Source of the DNA: Thiobacillus denitrificans
Lineage (GTDB): Bacteria; Pseudomonadota; Gammaproteobacteria; Burkholderiales; Thiobacillaceae
Length of the DNA stretch: 64,000 nucleotides
Assembly (NCBI GenBank): GCA_002424845.1
Contig: DILD01000091.1
Span: 18,945-82,944 of the forward strand
Direction of reading: 5' to 3'
Below are positions 1 to 9,549 of the stretch, piece after piece. Position numbers and translations under genes: made by a program. Every line of letters starts with the position of its first letter. The stretch's first letter is position 1. The notes beneath the pieces were generated by a model. It did no database searches. It was not told where the DNA came from and worked only from the letters and a program-made list of their open reading frames with translations.

Positions 1-759
1 TCGCAACAAGCCCGAGGAGGTGAACTCCCCCTGCAGCAGATCGATCCCCGCAACGGGAAGATCCGGATGATGCAGAGGGGACCACTCCATGCCCACCTCA
101 ACAGTCATCCCAAGCGCATGGCGCCATGCTTCGACATCAGGGGTGGGTGTGTTTTCATGCAAGCGCAACAGCAGACGGTGAGGCAATTCCGAGGCTTCGC
201 GTGCTTGCGCCACACTCAGCGCAAGCGCGACAGGCGGCTGTGCAGATGAGCCGCCGTCAAGGCTCATGCCAGATTGCGATCCTGTGCGCAAGAATCCACT
301 ACGCCCGTCCCACACCATCACCCAGCCATCATCCGGTAATTCGGGCAACAGGGTTTCCGGCCAGGCATGGCGCGGACGCAGGCCCGCATCACTCAAGCGG
401 GACAACACACGGCCCAGCAGGGTCCGGTCGATCACTGCAAGGGCTGTCTGATCATCCGCAAAGGTCGCACCGGTAGCCACATGCACCGAATCCGGCTCGG
501 CAATCAACTTGTCCTCAATCGCGTAGGACAGCATCTGGCGCATTTTCTGTCGATTGCCACGCGGCAGCGCGGCACGTGTCAGCAGCACCCAGTCAGCCGG
601 AATAATCAATTCGCAGGTTTCGGCGCGCGGCAAACTGGCGAGTGTGGCGCTGCCGGAAGCAAGGCACTCGCCACGCGCGCCCAAACGGCACCATGGCAAT
701 GGTGCCGCAGGCTCGACGTCAGGCCAGTGGGAAGGAATATGGATACGCAGCAAGCTCAT
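1..759 (-). CDS. gspL: Type II secretion system protein GspL (partial, C-terminus beyond window)
   Basis: Reading the minus strand from an ATG at 759 gives 253 codons open to the window edge, beginning MSLLRIHIP. The visible part is the cytoplasmic actin-like domain of GspL, which binds the GspE ATPase at the inner membrane. The motif-like stretch MLSYAIEDKL (an acidic helix near residue 78) is typical of the GspL/PilM-like fold. The membrane segment and periplasmic domain would lie left of base 1. It follows gspK with 18 bases between stop and start, which is the usual position at the 3' end of a gsp operon. No clear ribosome binding site precedes the ATG, so coupling to gspK translation is likely. 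The family call rests on position and N-terminal similarity. Confidence 0.85.
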   Translation of the reverse strand, partial: MSLLRIHIPSHWPDVEPAAPLPWCRLGARGECLASGSATLASLPRAETCELIIPADWVLLTRAALPRGNRQKMRQMLSYAIEDKLIAEPDSVHVATGATFADDQTALAVIDRTLLGRVLSRLSDAGLRPRHAWPETLLPELPDDGWVMVWDGRSGFLRTGSQSGMSLDGGSSAQPPVALALSVAQAREASELPHRLLLRLHENTPTPDVEAWRHALGMTVEVGMEWSPLHHPDLPVAGIDLLQGEFTSSGLLR

Positions 760-777
760 GGTCAGGGTTCGATTGAA

Positions 778-1692
778 TCAGATATTCTTTTGCCATACCA
801 GCTTCGGCCAGGCGGTGGATTCGCGCTCAAGCAAGGCTTGCAAGCCCACTTTTGCACGGCCAAAACGGGCGTGGCCTGAAACCAGAAAGTAGCGGCTGCC
901 AACACTCAGCAAGGCTTCGTTGATCTGGCCGACCGACTTCGGCAGGTGCGCACGAAAATCAGCGATATCCTTGAAATGCCGATCCTCCCGTGCCTTCACC
1001 ATTTCCCTTGCCTGATCCAGCGTCAGGTCCGGGATCACTGCCGCGAGCACTTCCGGGGGGGCCGTATTGACGTTGACCGGGGTCGGTTGAGGCAAAGCCG
1101 TCACAAAGGGACGCAAACGTTCCAGCGCATCAGCATTGAAGTTTTTCAAACGAGCAAGGCCGTCTACCGTGGTTAGCGGCCTGTTGGCCGCCCGGCGAGG
1201 CGGGTCGAGCGCCAGATAATCGCTATCCTCAGCACCACCCGGGTAGGTCACATCCGCATTGGGGTCAATCCAGTCTGCCACCAGGGCAGCCAGCTCCGGC
1301 GGCAATGCCAGCAGCCCCAGCAGTTTGCGGAAAACCGCGATATCGGCTGCACTCGTCCCGCCAGATCGCACCAGATTATTCAGATTGAAAAGCCCCTGCT
1401 GATCGACAAGCCGGCCGGTCAGCTCACCGCCATCAACCGGCAGCGGTGCCAGTGCATTCGCCCATCCCTCGCCCAGATGGTCGACCTGATTGTCCCGCGC
1501 ATCCTGGGCCAGAATCGAACGCGCCCATTGCATCGCAGCCTGCACGACCGCTCGGCTCTGAGCCTGCTCACTCAGGTTTTCCACCTGACGCACCCACAGT
1601 TGCTGCTGCCATGCCATGAATGAGGCGGCACTCGCTACCAGCGCCACGACGAGGATCGCACTGATCACCGCCAGTCCGTGTTGTGTTTTCAT
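778..1692 (-). CDS. gspK: Type II secretion minor pseudopilin GspK
   Basis: This 304-residue protein starts with a short leader ending in Gly (MKTQHG) and a hydrophobic helix (residues about 7-28). It lacks the Glu5 found in the other pseudopilins, which is the family hallmark of GspK. The large periplasmic domain has the Asp-rich stretch DWIDPNADVTYPGG and the helix-hairpin-helix-like NVNTAPPEVL near residue 210. GspK caps the pseudopilus tip together with GspI and GspJ. The ATG overlaps the gspJ stop (ATGA), so the two are translationally coupled. The length is normal for the family. Confidence 0.93.
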   Translation of the reverse strand: MKTQHGLAVISAILVVALVASAASFMAWQQQLWVRQVENLSEQAQSRAVVQAAMQWARSILAQDARDNQVDHLGEGWANALAPLPVDGGELTGRLVDQQGLFNLNNLVRSGGTSAADIAVFRKLLGLLALPPELAALVADWIDPNADVTYPGGAEDSDYLALDPPRRAANRPLTTVDGLARLKNFNADALERLRPFVTALPQPTPVNVNTAPPEVLAAVIPDLTLDQAREMVKAREDRHFKDIADFRAHLPKSVGQINEALLSVGSRYFLVSGHARFGRAKVGLQALLERESTAWPKLVWQKNI

Positions 1693-2282
1693 GGCAGTGC
1701 AAACACCCGTGTCACACTGATGCCGCTATCGAGTTCAACCACCACTTCCAGCGCGGTCGGCAGCCCTGCTGCCACGCCCGGCAACGGCCAGCGCATTTGC
1801 CAGTTCCCCTTGCCGTCCAGGTAACGCAACTCGAATCGGTTTACCCGCTCCAGAAGCGCATGCACAACAGGCTCGCTACGCGGTGCCTGATCCAGTACCG
1901 GCCACACCAGTTGTTCGATGACGCCGTTATTGAGCCGGTAGCCATGGCGCTGCACATCGGCCAGCACCCCGGTCTGCCAGGCCATGCCCATGCGACTGAA
2001 GCTCAATTGCGCATCGTTGGCGCCAAAAGCATGCGGGTTGCCAACCAGCGCTGGCTGCTGCAAATCGCCGCTGTCACGCACTGGCCGGTTCACCACGGTA
2101 TTCATGTCCTGTTCAATCTGCCCCAGCGTAAGCGCCAGATCGCGCCAGCGCCGGTTATCTTCGGCCAGATGCTCTCGCGTCTGCATCACTGAAGCCAGTC
2201 CACGGTAGGACAGCACCGACATCAACGCGAAGATCGTCAACGCGACCAGCATTTCAACCAGGGTGAAGCCACGCTGTCTCAT
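1689..2282 (-). CDS. gspJ: Type II secretion minor pseudopilin GspJ
   Basis: This 197-residue prepilin-like protein has a five-residue leader MRQRG followed by FTLVEMLVALTIF. That is the type III signal cleaved by the prepilin peptidase, with Glu5 present for assembly. The globular part matches GspJ in length, and the protein is expected to sit in the tip complex with GspI and GspK. It overlaps gspI upstream and gspK downstream by four bases each (ATGA), which suggests stoichiometric coupled translation of the minor pseudopilins. Confidence 0.93.
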   Translation of the reverse strand: MRQRGFTLVEMLVALTIFALMSVLSYRGLASVMQTREHLAEDNRRWRDLALTLGQIEQDMNTVVNRPVRDSGDLQQPALVGNPHAFGANDAQLSFSRMGMAWQTGVLADVQRHGYRLNNGVIEQLVWPVLDQAPRSEPVVHALLERVNRFELRYLDGKGNWQMRWPLPGVAAGLPTALEVVVELDSGISVTRVFALP

Positions 2283-2656
2283 TGGCTGGTCGCGCGCGCC
2301 AGATAGCCCGTCAGCCTTGACAGCGCATGTTCACGGCCCGGCTCGCCCACACTGATCTCTATGCGGCGAAAAGCCTGATTGGGCGTTGGGCTGACGGTTT
2401 CTCGCCATGCCAGCATGAGGCCGGCCTGTTCCGCTTCCCCTTCGCGCGTGCCGATGTCTGGCCACGCGCGACGTGCCTGCAGTTCAGCCAGGCGATTCTG
2501 GGCAACCCAGCTTGCCAGCATACGTTGACGCAACTCAACCGAGCTGTCGGCCATCATCACCGACGCACGACTGGCAGCAGCCAGGGCAACCGCCAGGATC
2601 GCCAGCGCAACCAGCACCTCGATCAGGGTAAAACCCTGCACAAGCCGGTTGCTCAT
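2279..2656 (-). CDS. gspI: Type II secretion minor pseudopilin GspI
   Basis: This 125-residue pseudopilin has an eight-residue leader ending in Gly (MSNRLVQG), then FTLIEVLVALAIL. It is the expected size for GspI, which nucleates the pseudopilus tip with GspJ and GspK. The motif MLASWVAQNRLAEL in the first third of the globular domain is characteristic of GspI (the A-xN-x-L pattern). The start codon overlaps the stop of gspH, and its own stop overlaps the start of gspJ. Confidence 0.93.
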   Translation of the reverse strand: MSNRLVQGFTLIEVLVALAILAVALAAASRASVMMADSSVELRQRMLASWVAQNRLAELQARRAWPDIGTREGEAEQAGLMLAWRETVSPTPNQAFRRIEISVGEPGREHALSRLTGYLARATSQ

Positions 2657-3144
2657 TCGTCTTGTTCCCGCTGCGACTCGACGCGTATTCGGCCAAGGCT
2701 GTCACTGCTGATGCGTGCATGTGCGCTTTTAAGCACCAGATCGGCAGTGAACGGCACGCTGTTTCCGGACGGCAGGAACAGCAGACGCTCGCCTGGTGAC
2801 TGGCCGGACTGATTCAATTGCAGGGCCGCCAGTTGAATGTCATTCCCAAATACATGATCCTTCAGCAAGTCATCGCCGCCGCGAGGCACCCACTGGTTAT
2901 CTTCGTTCAGCGCCCAAAAACGATAGCCCGCCCGTTCCATCGTCAACGCGACCGGCTCTCCCGATGCCACCGCCTGATCGCGCGCCTGCTCCAGCAGCAG
3001 CGCCAGCCGCTGCGCCTCGTTTGCCAGTACGCGATCGTCATCCGGCATCAGGCGCACGCCCACCAGGCCGACCATGATTCCGATGATCACCACCACCACC
3101 AGAATTTCGATCAGGGTGAAACCGCGCTGCCTTACAAATCCCAC
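2653..3144 (-). CDS. gspH: Type II secretion minor pseudopilin GspH
   Basis: This 163-residue pseudopilin has leader MGFVRQRG and then FTLIEILVVVVIIG. The start is a GTG at 3144, lying inside the last codons of gspG with a 13-base overlap. No ATG is available before the cleavage site, so a GTG start seems right. The protein continues with the GspH-type segment EAQRLALLLEQARDQAVASG. It would sit at the base of the tip complex. The downstream end overlaps gspI by ATGA. Confidence 0.9.
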   Translation of the reverse strand: MGFVRQRGFTLIEILVVVVIIGIMVGLVGVRLMPDDDRVLANEAQRLALLLEQARDQAVASGEPVALTMERAGYRFWALNEDNQWVPRGGDDLLKDHVFGNDIQLAALQLNQSGQSPGERLLFLPSGNSVPFTADLVLKSAHARISSDSLGRIRVESQREQDE

Positions 3145-3578
3145 GAACCGATATCCGCGTTGTTGCCCTCTCCGCCCGCCGCCCCGTCTGCTCCCAGGCT
3201 GAATACATCGATCTCGCCGCGCAGCCCGGGGTTCAGGTATTGATAAGGCGCGCCCCAGGGATCATTGGGCAGGCGCTCGATGTAGCCGCCCGCCTTCCAG
3301 TTTCCCGGGATCGGTCCGGAAGTCGGCCTTTCCACCAATGCATGCAGGCCCTGCTCGGTGGCCGGATAGCGCACGTTATCCAGCCGATAAAGATTCAGGG
3401 CCTGCTTGATCGCGGCAATGTCCTGCTTGGCGGCAACAATGCGCGCCTCATCGGGGCGCCCCATGATTTTCGGCACCACGAGAGCCGCCAGAATGCCGAG
3501 GATAGCGACCACCACCATGATCTCGATCAAGGTGAAACCGTGCATGGCCATACTTGATTTACGTGACCCGGATTTCAT
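3132..3578 (-). CDS. gspG: Type II secretion major pseudopilin GspG
   Basis: GspG polymerises into the periplasmic pseudopilus that pushes substrates through the secretin. The chosen ATG at 3578 is preceded by GGGAGAG about seven bases upstream and gives a 14-residue leader ending in Gly, then FTLIEIMVVVAIL. An in-frame extension of 17 codons to 3629 has no ribosome site and was discarded. The C-terminal part contains the GspG signatures NDPWGAPYQYLNPG and DVFSLGADG, including residues that bind calcium in known structures. A 131-base gap separates it from gspF, the longest inside the operon. That gap may allow extra transcription or translation of this abundant subunit. Confidence 0.95.
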   Translation of the reverse strand: MKSGSRKSSMAMHGFTLIEIMVVVAILGILAALVVPKIMGRPDEARIVAAKQDIAAIKQALNLYRLDNVRYPATEQGLHALVERPTSGPIPGNWKAGGYIERLPNDPWGAPYQYLNPGLRGEIDVFSLGADGAAGGEGNNADIGSWDL

Positions 3579-3709
3579 GCCATTTCTCTCCCAATAAAGC
3601 AGTGGGTAAATAATTAACCCGTTTTTCAATAAGCTGCAGCAGAAGCACGCCTCTTTGCGCGTGCATTCAGCCGGGCAGGAAGTTCAGCGGTTTGGCGCAG
3701 CCACACATA

Positions 3710-4927
3710 TCAACGCACCAACTGGTTCATCTCGAAAATCGGCAGCAGGATCGCCAGCACAATCACCAAAACCACCACGCCCATCACCACGATCAACAGG
3801 GGCTCCAGCAAGCTGGTCAGCCCCATCACACGATTTTCCATCTCACGGCTCTGCTGTGCAGCCGCACGCTCCAGCATGTGCACCAGACGACCGCTCGCCT
3901 CGCCGCTGGCAATCATGTGCACCAGCATGGGCGGAAACAGTTTGGCGACAGCAAGGGCCCGGCTCAGGCTTCCGCCCTCACGCACCCTGCGCGCCGCCTC
4001 CTCAACGGCCTGCCGCATGGGCAGATTGTTCACCACCCCTGCCCCAGCCTGAAGCGCAGCAAGCAGCGGCACCCCGCTGCCCACCAGAATGGCCATCGTG
4101 CTGGCCAACTGGGCACTGTTGACGCCGCGCACCAACGTCCCGACCAGAGGCAAGCGCAGCATCCATTGATGAAAGCGAAAACGCGTCGATGGCAATCGGA
4201 GCGCCCGCCGTGCCGACCAGATTGCCAGTCCAATCACAATCAGCCATAGCCAGCCGCTGGCACGCAAAAAATCACTCAACCCGATCAGCGCACGCGTCAG
4301 CCACGGCAGCGTCTGGTGGGTATTCTGGAACACGTTTACCACCTGTGGCACCACATAGGTCAAAAGGCCAAGCACCACCGCACCTGCAACCAAAGAGACG
4401 ATGGCCGGGTAAATGAAGGCCAGCCCGACTTTCTGCCGCAGCGCCTGATGCGACTCGGTGTAGTCGGCCAGACGTTCCATCACCTCGCCAAGACGGCCGG
4501 ATTGCTCGCCCGCCGCAACCAGCGTCACATAAAGCTCGGGAAACACACGCGGATACTTCTGCAACGCACGTGCCAGGGTATGTCCCGCCAGCACCTCGCC
4601 GCGCACACCGGCCAGCACCTGTCGCTGATAGTCGGTATCGGCCTGCTCGATCAAGGCATTGAGTGTCTGTTCGACCGGCAAACCGGCTGCCAGCAGCGTG
4701 GCAAACTGCCGGGTGACCAGACTGAGTTGCGTACCGGACAGGCCGCGCCGCCAGTGCCAGCGGTTGCTGCCGTGTGCGATCGTGGCTTCGGACACCGCAG
4801 CCACTTCCGCCACCAACAGGCCCTGTTCGCGCAATCGCGCTCGCAACTGGCGTGCAGTATCGGCCTCCTGTACCCCCTTCCTCAGGCGGCCGGAAGCGTC
4901 ATAAGCCTCGTAGCGAAATGCAGCCAT
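3710..4927 (-). CDS. gspF: Type II secretion inner-membrane platform protein GspF
   Basis: GspF is the polytopic platform protein that links the GspE ATPase to pseudopilus assembly. The chosen start is the ATG at 4927 (MAAFRYEAYDASG), which matches the usual GspF N-terminus. The open frame runs 28 codons further upstream into gspE, but that extension is not family-like. The 405-residue product has two repeated GspF domains and three hydrophobic stretches (about residues 170-190, 220-240 and 370-395), and ends with IFEMNQLVR. It starts 13 bases after the gspE stop. Confidence 0.94.
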   Translation of the reverse strand: MAAFRYEAYDASGRLRKGVQEADTARQLRARLREQGLLVAEVAAVSEATIAHGSNRWHWRRGLSGTQLSLVTRQFATLLAAGLPVEQTLNALIEQADTDYQRQVLAGVRGEVLAGHTLARALQKYPRVFPELYVTLVAAGEQSGRLGEVMERLADYTESHQALRQKVGLAFIYPAIVSLVAGAVVLGLLTYVVPQVVNVFQNTHQTLPWLTRALIGLSDFLRASGWLWLIVIGLAIWSARRALRLPSTRFRFHQWMLRLPLVGTLVRGVNSAQLASTMAILVGSGVPLLAALQAGAGVVNNLPMRQAVEEAARRVREGGSLSRALAVAKLFPPMLVHMIASGEASGRLVHMLERAAAQQSREMENRVMGLTSLLEPLLIVVMGVVVLVIVLAILLPIFEMNQLVR

Positions 4928-4940
4928 GGGATACCGTCGT

Positions 4941-6455
4941 TCAGGCTTCGCGCGTGACGCGCAGCACTTCTTCCAGCGCGGTGTCGCCTGCACGCACCCA
5001 GCGCATGCCATCCTGACGCATACTGGTCATCCCCTGCGCCACGGCATGCGCACGCAGTTTCTGTTCGGATGCGCCATCGTGAATCATGCGACGCAGCGTC
5101 TCATCAACGGCGAGCAGTTCATAGATGCCGGTACGACCGCGATAGCCGGTGAAATTGCAACTGGGACAGCCGACCGCGCTGAAAAGTGGCCCGTCCAAAG
5201 CGGGCTGGCCCAATGCGATGGCCTCCGTCTCGCTGGTCTCATGCGCCTGGCGGCACACCGGGCACAGTTTGCGCACCAGCCTTTGACCAAGCACGCCCAG
5301 CAGGCTCGACGCCAGCAAAAACGGCTCGATTCCCATGTCGACCAGGCGCGTCACCGAACTGGCGGCATCGTTGGTATGCAGCGTCGCCAGCACCAGATGG
5401 CCGGTAAGCGAAGCCTGTACCGCGATCTGCGCGGTTTCCAGGTCGCGAATTTCACCGATCATGATGACATCGGGGTCCTGCCGCAGGATGGAGCGCAGCG
5501 CGCGCGCAAAGGTCAGCTCGATGCGCGGATTGGCCTGGGTCTGGCCGATGCCGTCGAGGTCGTACTCGATCGGGTCTTCCACTGTCATGATGTTGAGCGT
5601 CCTGGCGTCCAGCCTGGACAATGCCGCATACAAGGTAGTGGTCTTGCCCGAACCGGTCGGCCCGGTCACCAGCACAATGCCGTGCGGACGATGGATCTGT
5701 TCATCGAGCCTGCCAAGCGTGATATCGCTCATGCCGAGGCTCCCCAATTCCAGTCTGCCCGCCTGCTTGTCGAGCAGACGCAGCACCACGCGCTCGCCAT
5801 GTCCGGTGGGCAGCGTCGACACCCGCACATCAACCGGTCGCCCGGCCAGCCGCAAGGTAATGCGTCCGTCCTGCGGCAGCCGCTTCTCGGCAATGTCGAG
5901 TTGTGCCATCACCTTGATGCGCGACACGATCGCCGCGTGCAAGGCACGCTTCGGCTCGATCACGTCCCGCAGCGCGCCGTCCATGCGGAAGCGCACCACC
6001 GAACGTGTTTCATAAGGCTCGATATGGATGTCTGAAGCGTTCTCACGCAAGGCCTGCGTGAGAAGCGCATTGATCAGGCGAATGATCGGTGCATCGTCCT
6101 CGCTTTCAAGCAGGTCGGCCACCTCGGGAATATCCTGGGCCAGCTGCTGCAGATCCATCCCCTGTTCCATGTCGTCGACCAGGGTGGCGGCCTGGTTCTC
6201 GCCGCGCGAGTAGGCTTGGGCAAGCGCGTGCTTGAATTGCTCCGGCGTCAGCACCTGCGTCTGCAACGGGCACTTGAGGATGCGCCGCACCTCGGCCAGA
6301 GTGGCGGGCTCGGCGCCTTCGCGCAGCCATACTTCCATTTCGTCGCCGGCGCGGCGCCCCACCAGCGCACCGCGCGTGCGGGCGAAGTTGTAGGGCAGCA
6401 GGGTGGCGAGCTGCGGATCAGGATGCGGCGGTGCGAACGTATCCATGGCAGGCAT
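4941..6455 (-). CDS. gspE: Type II secretion ATPase GspE
   Basis: GspE is the cytoplasmic hexameric ATPase that powers pseudopilus assembly. In the 504-residue product the Walker A GPTGSGKT lies at residues 265-272, with ASDIHIEP before it, the Asp box MTVEDPIE and the Walker B/His-box region GEIRDLETA and LATLHTND after it. A CPVC ... CPSC tetracysteine zinc motif lies near residues 395-435. The start ATG at 6455 shares one base with the gspD stop (TGATG), so translation is coupled. An internal ATG at 6446 is possible. All catalytic motifs are intact. Confidence 0.96.
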   Translation of the reverse strand: MPAMDTFAPPHPDPQLATLLPYNFARTRGALVGRRAGDEMEVWLREGAEPATLAEVRRILKCPLQTQVLTPEQFKHALAQAYSRGENQAATLVDDMEQGMDLQQLAQDIPEVADLLESEDDAPIIRLINALLTQALRENASDIHIEPYETRSVVRFRMDGALRDVIEPKRALHAAIVSRIKVMAQLDIAEKRLPQDGRITLRLAGRPVDVRVSTLPTGHGERVVLRLLDKQAGRLELGSLGMSDITLGRLDEQIHRPHGIVLVTGPTGSGKTTTLYAALSRLDARTLNIMTVEDPIEYDLDGIGQTQANPRIELTFARALRSILRQDPDVIMIGEIRDLETAQIAVQASLTGHLVLATLHTNDAASSVTRLVDMGIEPFLLASSLLGVLGQRLVRKLCPVCRQAHETSETEAIALGQPALDGPLFSAVGCPSCNFTGYRGRTGIYELLAVDETLRRMIHDGASEQKLRAHAVAQGMTSMRQDGMRWVRAGDTALEEVLRVTREA

Positions 6456-8560
6456 CAGGGCACTGTCGGAGACGGAACCGGTTCGCCCAGTCGCGCGCCG
6501 GGCGGTTCGGGCGCCACCAGCTTGCCCGACTCGGGCAGCGACAGGAGCTTCAGCTCGGGCAGCGGCGCCATCTGCATGTCGGGCAGGGCGAAGTGCGGTT
6601 GCATCCTGAACTCGGCCTGCTTCTGGCGGATGAACTCGTAGCGCTCGCCGGTCAACACGTCCGAGCTCTCGGTATCACGCAGCACATGGGGACGCAGAAA
6701 CACCATCAGGTTGGTTTTCATGCGCTGGCGCTTTTCAGACTTGAACAGATGGCCGAACAGGGGGAGGTCGCCCAACACCGGCACTTTGTCAATGCCGTCC
6801 TGCATGGTGTCCTGGATCAGTCCGCCAAGCACAATGATGCGACCATCGTCGACCAGCACGGTGGAATCGATCGAGCGTTTATCGGTAATCACATCCGCTG
6901 CGGTAGTGGTCGGACGCAGGCTGGAAATTTCCTGATAGATCTGAAGCTTGACCGAACCGCCTTCTGATACCTGCGGCCTCACCTTCAGCGTCAGCCCGAC
7001 ATCCCTGCGCTCGATGGTCTGAAACGGACTCGGGGTGGTGGAGGTACCGGTCTGCGCATAGGAGCCCGTGATGAAGGGCACATTCTGGCCAATCACGATC
7101 TTCGCTTCCTCATTGTCCATGGTCAGCAAATTGGGCGTAGACAGGATGTTGGCATTGGCATCTGACTCAAGCGCCCGCGCCAGCGCGCCAAGATTGGTCA
7201 CCACCCCAAGGCCGGGTATGTCGATAGTGCCACTGACAATGCCGATGTTCAGACCCTGCCCCAGGGTGCCAAGGTTGGCTGCCGCATCGATGATGTTGCT
7301 GCCGGTATTGCGGCCACCGAGGTTGGTACCGCCAATTACATTGGTTCCGCTCTTTTCAATGCCTCGCAAATCCTGCCACTGGATACCGAACTCGGCTGCT
7401 TTCTCGGCAGTGATTTCCACCACCAATGCCTCGACGAACACCTGCGCACGACGGGCATCAAGTTTATCGATCACCGCACGCAAAGCGTTGTAGGTCACGT
7501 CCGATGCATTGATGACAAGCGAGTTGGTCGCGGGGTCAGCGAGGATCATGCTGCCAACGGCGCCACCCGATGCCAGGCTTGATCCGGCCACCTGACTGGT
7601 GGTGGGCTGGGTTGAGGATGTCGCGCTCGCAAGCGTGGCCGGCACCTGGCCGGTAAGAATGCCCCGCAAGGTCTCAGCCAGTTTGCTTGCCTCGGCATTG
7701 CGCAGATAAACCACATGGATGTTGCCACCGGCCGCACCCTCCACATCGAGTCCGGTCACCAAGGTACGCAGTGTCTGGATGCGCGCCGGATTGTCGCTCC
7801 GCACCATCAGTGAGTTCGAGCGCACATCCGGCACGATCGTCAGGCGCGAGCCAGCAGGCTGTCCCGCCTGGGCGCCTGCCGCCGTGCCATCGGACATCAA
7901 CCGCCCGAGCGACTGCGCGACATCGACCGCAGACACATACTTAAGCTTGATGAACGCCGTATCGTTCGCGCTCGGCTGGTCGGCCGATTCGATAATCGCA
8001 TTCAGCCGCCGCACGTTCTCAGCGTAGTCGGTGATGACCAGCGTGTTGCTATTGGGCAAGGCGGCAATGGCATTGTTTGGCCCGATCAAGGGCCGCAACG
8101 CTGTCATCATCTGCGCAGCCGACTCGTACACCAGCGGGTAGACCTGGGTAACGATACGGTCTCCGCCGTCCTTGAGTTCCTTGCCCCGGGTCACACTGTA
8201 GTTCTGCTTTGCTTCCGCCTCCGGAACGATCTTGATCGCCCCGCCGCTCTCGATCGCGCTAAAGCCCTGCATGCGCAGGGCCGCCAGCAAAATCGGATAG
8301 ACCTGGTCACGTGAGACTGGCCTGGCCGAGGTGATCATGACCGTGCCCTTGACGCGCGGATCGATGATGAAGTTCTTGCCGGTGAGCTCGCCCACGGCCT
8401 TGATCACCGAGGGAATATCGGCGTTGACGAAATTGAGGACGATCGGATCACGCCGAGCTTGCGCTTGCGCCTGCATGGGCGGCAGCGCCATGGCCAGCAA
8501 CAGCGCGCCCAGCGCCAGCTGACGAGAAAAGCCCGATCCCGTTTTATTCAAGTTTTTCAT
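6455..8560 (-). CDS. gspD: Type II secretion outer-membrane secretin GspD
   Basis: GspD forms the outer-membrane channel of the system. The 701-residue protein has a Sec signal peptide (residues about 1-34, ending in Ala-rich QAQAQA), an N0 domain beginning [10 protein letters not shown], and N1-N3 repeats with the typical Ser/Thr/Gln/Gly-rich insertion near residues 300-330. The secretin C domain contains [15 protein letters not shown] and [16 protein letters not shown]-terminal proline-rich tail follows, which may carry the S-domain for pilotin contact. It starts two bases after the gspC stop. The size and domain order are normal. Confidence 0.96.
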   Translation of the reverse strand: MKNLNKTGSGFSRQLALGALLLAMALPPMQAQAQARRDPIVLNFVNADIPSVIKAVGELTGKNFIIDPRVKGTVMITSARPVSRDQVYPILLAALRMQGFSAIESGGAIKIVPEAEAKQNYSVTRGKELKDGGDRIVTQVYPLVYESAAQMMTALRPLIGPNNAIAALPNSNTLVITDYAENVRRLNAIIESADQPSANDTAFIKLKYVSAVDVAQSLGRLMSDGTAAGAQAGQPAGSRLTIVPDVRSNSLMVRSDNPARIQTLRTLVTGLDVEGAAGGNIHVVYLRNAEASKLAETLRGILTGQVPATLASATSSTQPTTSQVAGSSLASGGAVGSMILADPATNSLVINASDVTYNALRAVIDKLDARRAQVFVEALVVEITAEKAAEFGIQWQDLRGIEKSGTNVIGGTNLGGRNTGSNIIDAAANLGTLGQGLNIGIVSGTIDIPGLGVVTNLGALARALESDANANILSTPNLLTMDNEEAKIVIGQNVPFITGSYAQTGTSTTPSPFQTIERRDVGLTLKVRPQVSEGGSVKLQIYQEISSLRPTTTAADVITDKRSIDSTVLVDDGRIIVLGGLIQDTMQDGIDKVPVLGDLPLFGHLFKSEKRQRMKTNLMVFLRPHVLRDTESSDVLTGERYEFIRQKQAEFRMQPHFALPDMQMAPLPELKLLSLPESGKLVAPEPPGARLGEPVPSPTVP

Positions 8561-8562
8561 CG

Positions 8563-9348
8563 TTACTGCAACCTGTAAGAAAGAGTGAGCGGCTTACCCT
8601 GGCGTTCGCCCACCACGGTTATACGCTGCATCCCAGCGGTACCGGACAATTGCCGCGCAAAATCCTGAACATTGGCAACCGGACTGCCGTTGACCATTCG
8701 CAGCATGTCGCCGCTCTGCAAGCCCAGCCGTGCGGCAAGGCCATTACCATCAACAGAAGTCAGCTCAAGACCACCCCGCGCACCGCTACCGGCGCGCGCC
8801 TGCACACCCAGGTTTTGTGGATTGGCCAATGCAAGACTGAACTCCTGGCGAGACACCGGAATATCGCCATCCGCCAGTGTAAGCGGCCGCCCGACAGCAT
8901 CCAGATCGAGGCGCTCACGCACCCCTTGATTAAGAAGGATCACATGATCCGGGTGGACGGTGTCCAGAACCACCCCGGGTACAAATTCCTGTCCGCCAGA
9001 AACAGCCTGATCTTTGCCGTCCACTCCCAGTATGGCCATTGCCGGCATCTCCCCCAGTGCGGCAAAAACCCCGTGCAGCTTGAGGTTCAGCGAGGTCACC
9101 CGTTCAGTCTGTACCTCTTGCCCCGGCGCCGAGCCGAAAAGATACGCCGCACGCAGCAATGCCAGCTCGGCACCCGGCACCATATCAGCGCGCATGGTTG
9201 TTAACGCTTGTCTGGGTGCAGGCGCAACAAAACGCCAGGTCCAGTGCGCCAGCAGGGCAGCCAGCAGCAACAGCAACGCGAAACTAACAAGCGGTGTGCC
9301 GAACCGTGAAAGCCGGCGAGAGAGCGAGGGGAAAGCATTGAGCAGCAT
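8563..9348 (-). CDS. gspC: Type II secretion protein GspC (PDZ type)
   Basis: GspC connects the inner-membrane platform with the GspD secretin and helps select substrates. The product (261 residues from the ATG at 9348) has one membrane helix near residues 20-40, a central homology region beginning LLRAAYLFG with the typical LNLKLHGVFA, and a C-terminal PDZ domain (ARLGLQSGDMLRMVNGSPV). An upstream in-frame TTG at 9372 is less convincing. This is the first gene of the operon. Its promoter must lie in the 200 bases between here and the response-regulator stop, but I could not pin down a good -35/-10 pair. Confidence 0.93.
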   Translation of the reverse strand: MLLNAFPSLSRRLSRFGTPLVSFALLLLLAALLAHWTWRFVAPAPRQALTTMRADMVPGAELALLRAAYLFGSAPGQEVQTERVTSLNLKLHGVFAALGEMPAMAILGVDGKDQAVSGGQEFVPGVVLDTVHPDHVILLNQGVRERLDLDAVGRPLTLADGDIPVSRQEFSLALANPQNLGVQARAGSGARGGLELTSVDGNGLAARLGLQSGDMLRMVNGSPVANVQDFARQLSGTAGMQRITVVGERQGKPLTLSYRLQ

Positions 9349-9549
9349 TGGATTCAAGCATCCTATAAACAACTAAAGGACGCAACCAGAAGTGTTGGGG
9401 CAAACACGCCATGTGATGCATTGTGCGGCACAAAAGCCGCTCGATTTTCTGGAGACACGGCGAGCAACAACCCGGCGGGGCAATCAACCCGGCCACGCAG
9501 CCATCTGGCTGGCGGCACAACACCTGCATCACCAACCGCTGCTTCCGGC

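Noticed and set aside
3579..3709. Possible separate promoter or attenuator for gspG
   Set aside because: Only four- and five-base stems and no promoter with acceptable spacing; noted only as the longest gap in the operon.
9349..9549. Hairpins between the response regulator and gspC
   Set aside because: Stems such as GCGGC/GCCGC lack a following T tract, and no convincing -35/-10 pair for gspC was found, so no site is claimed.
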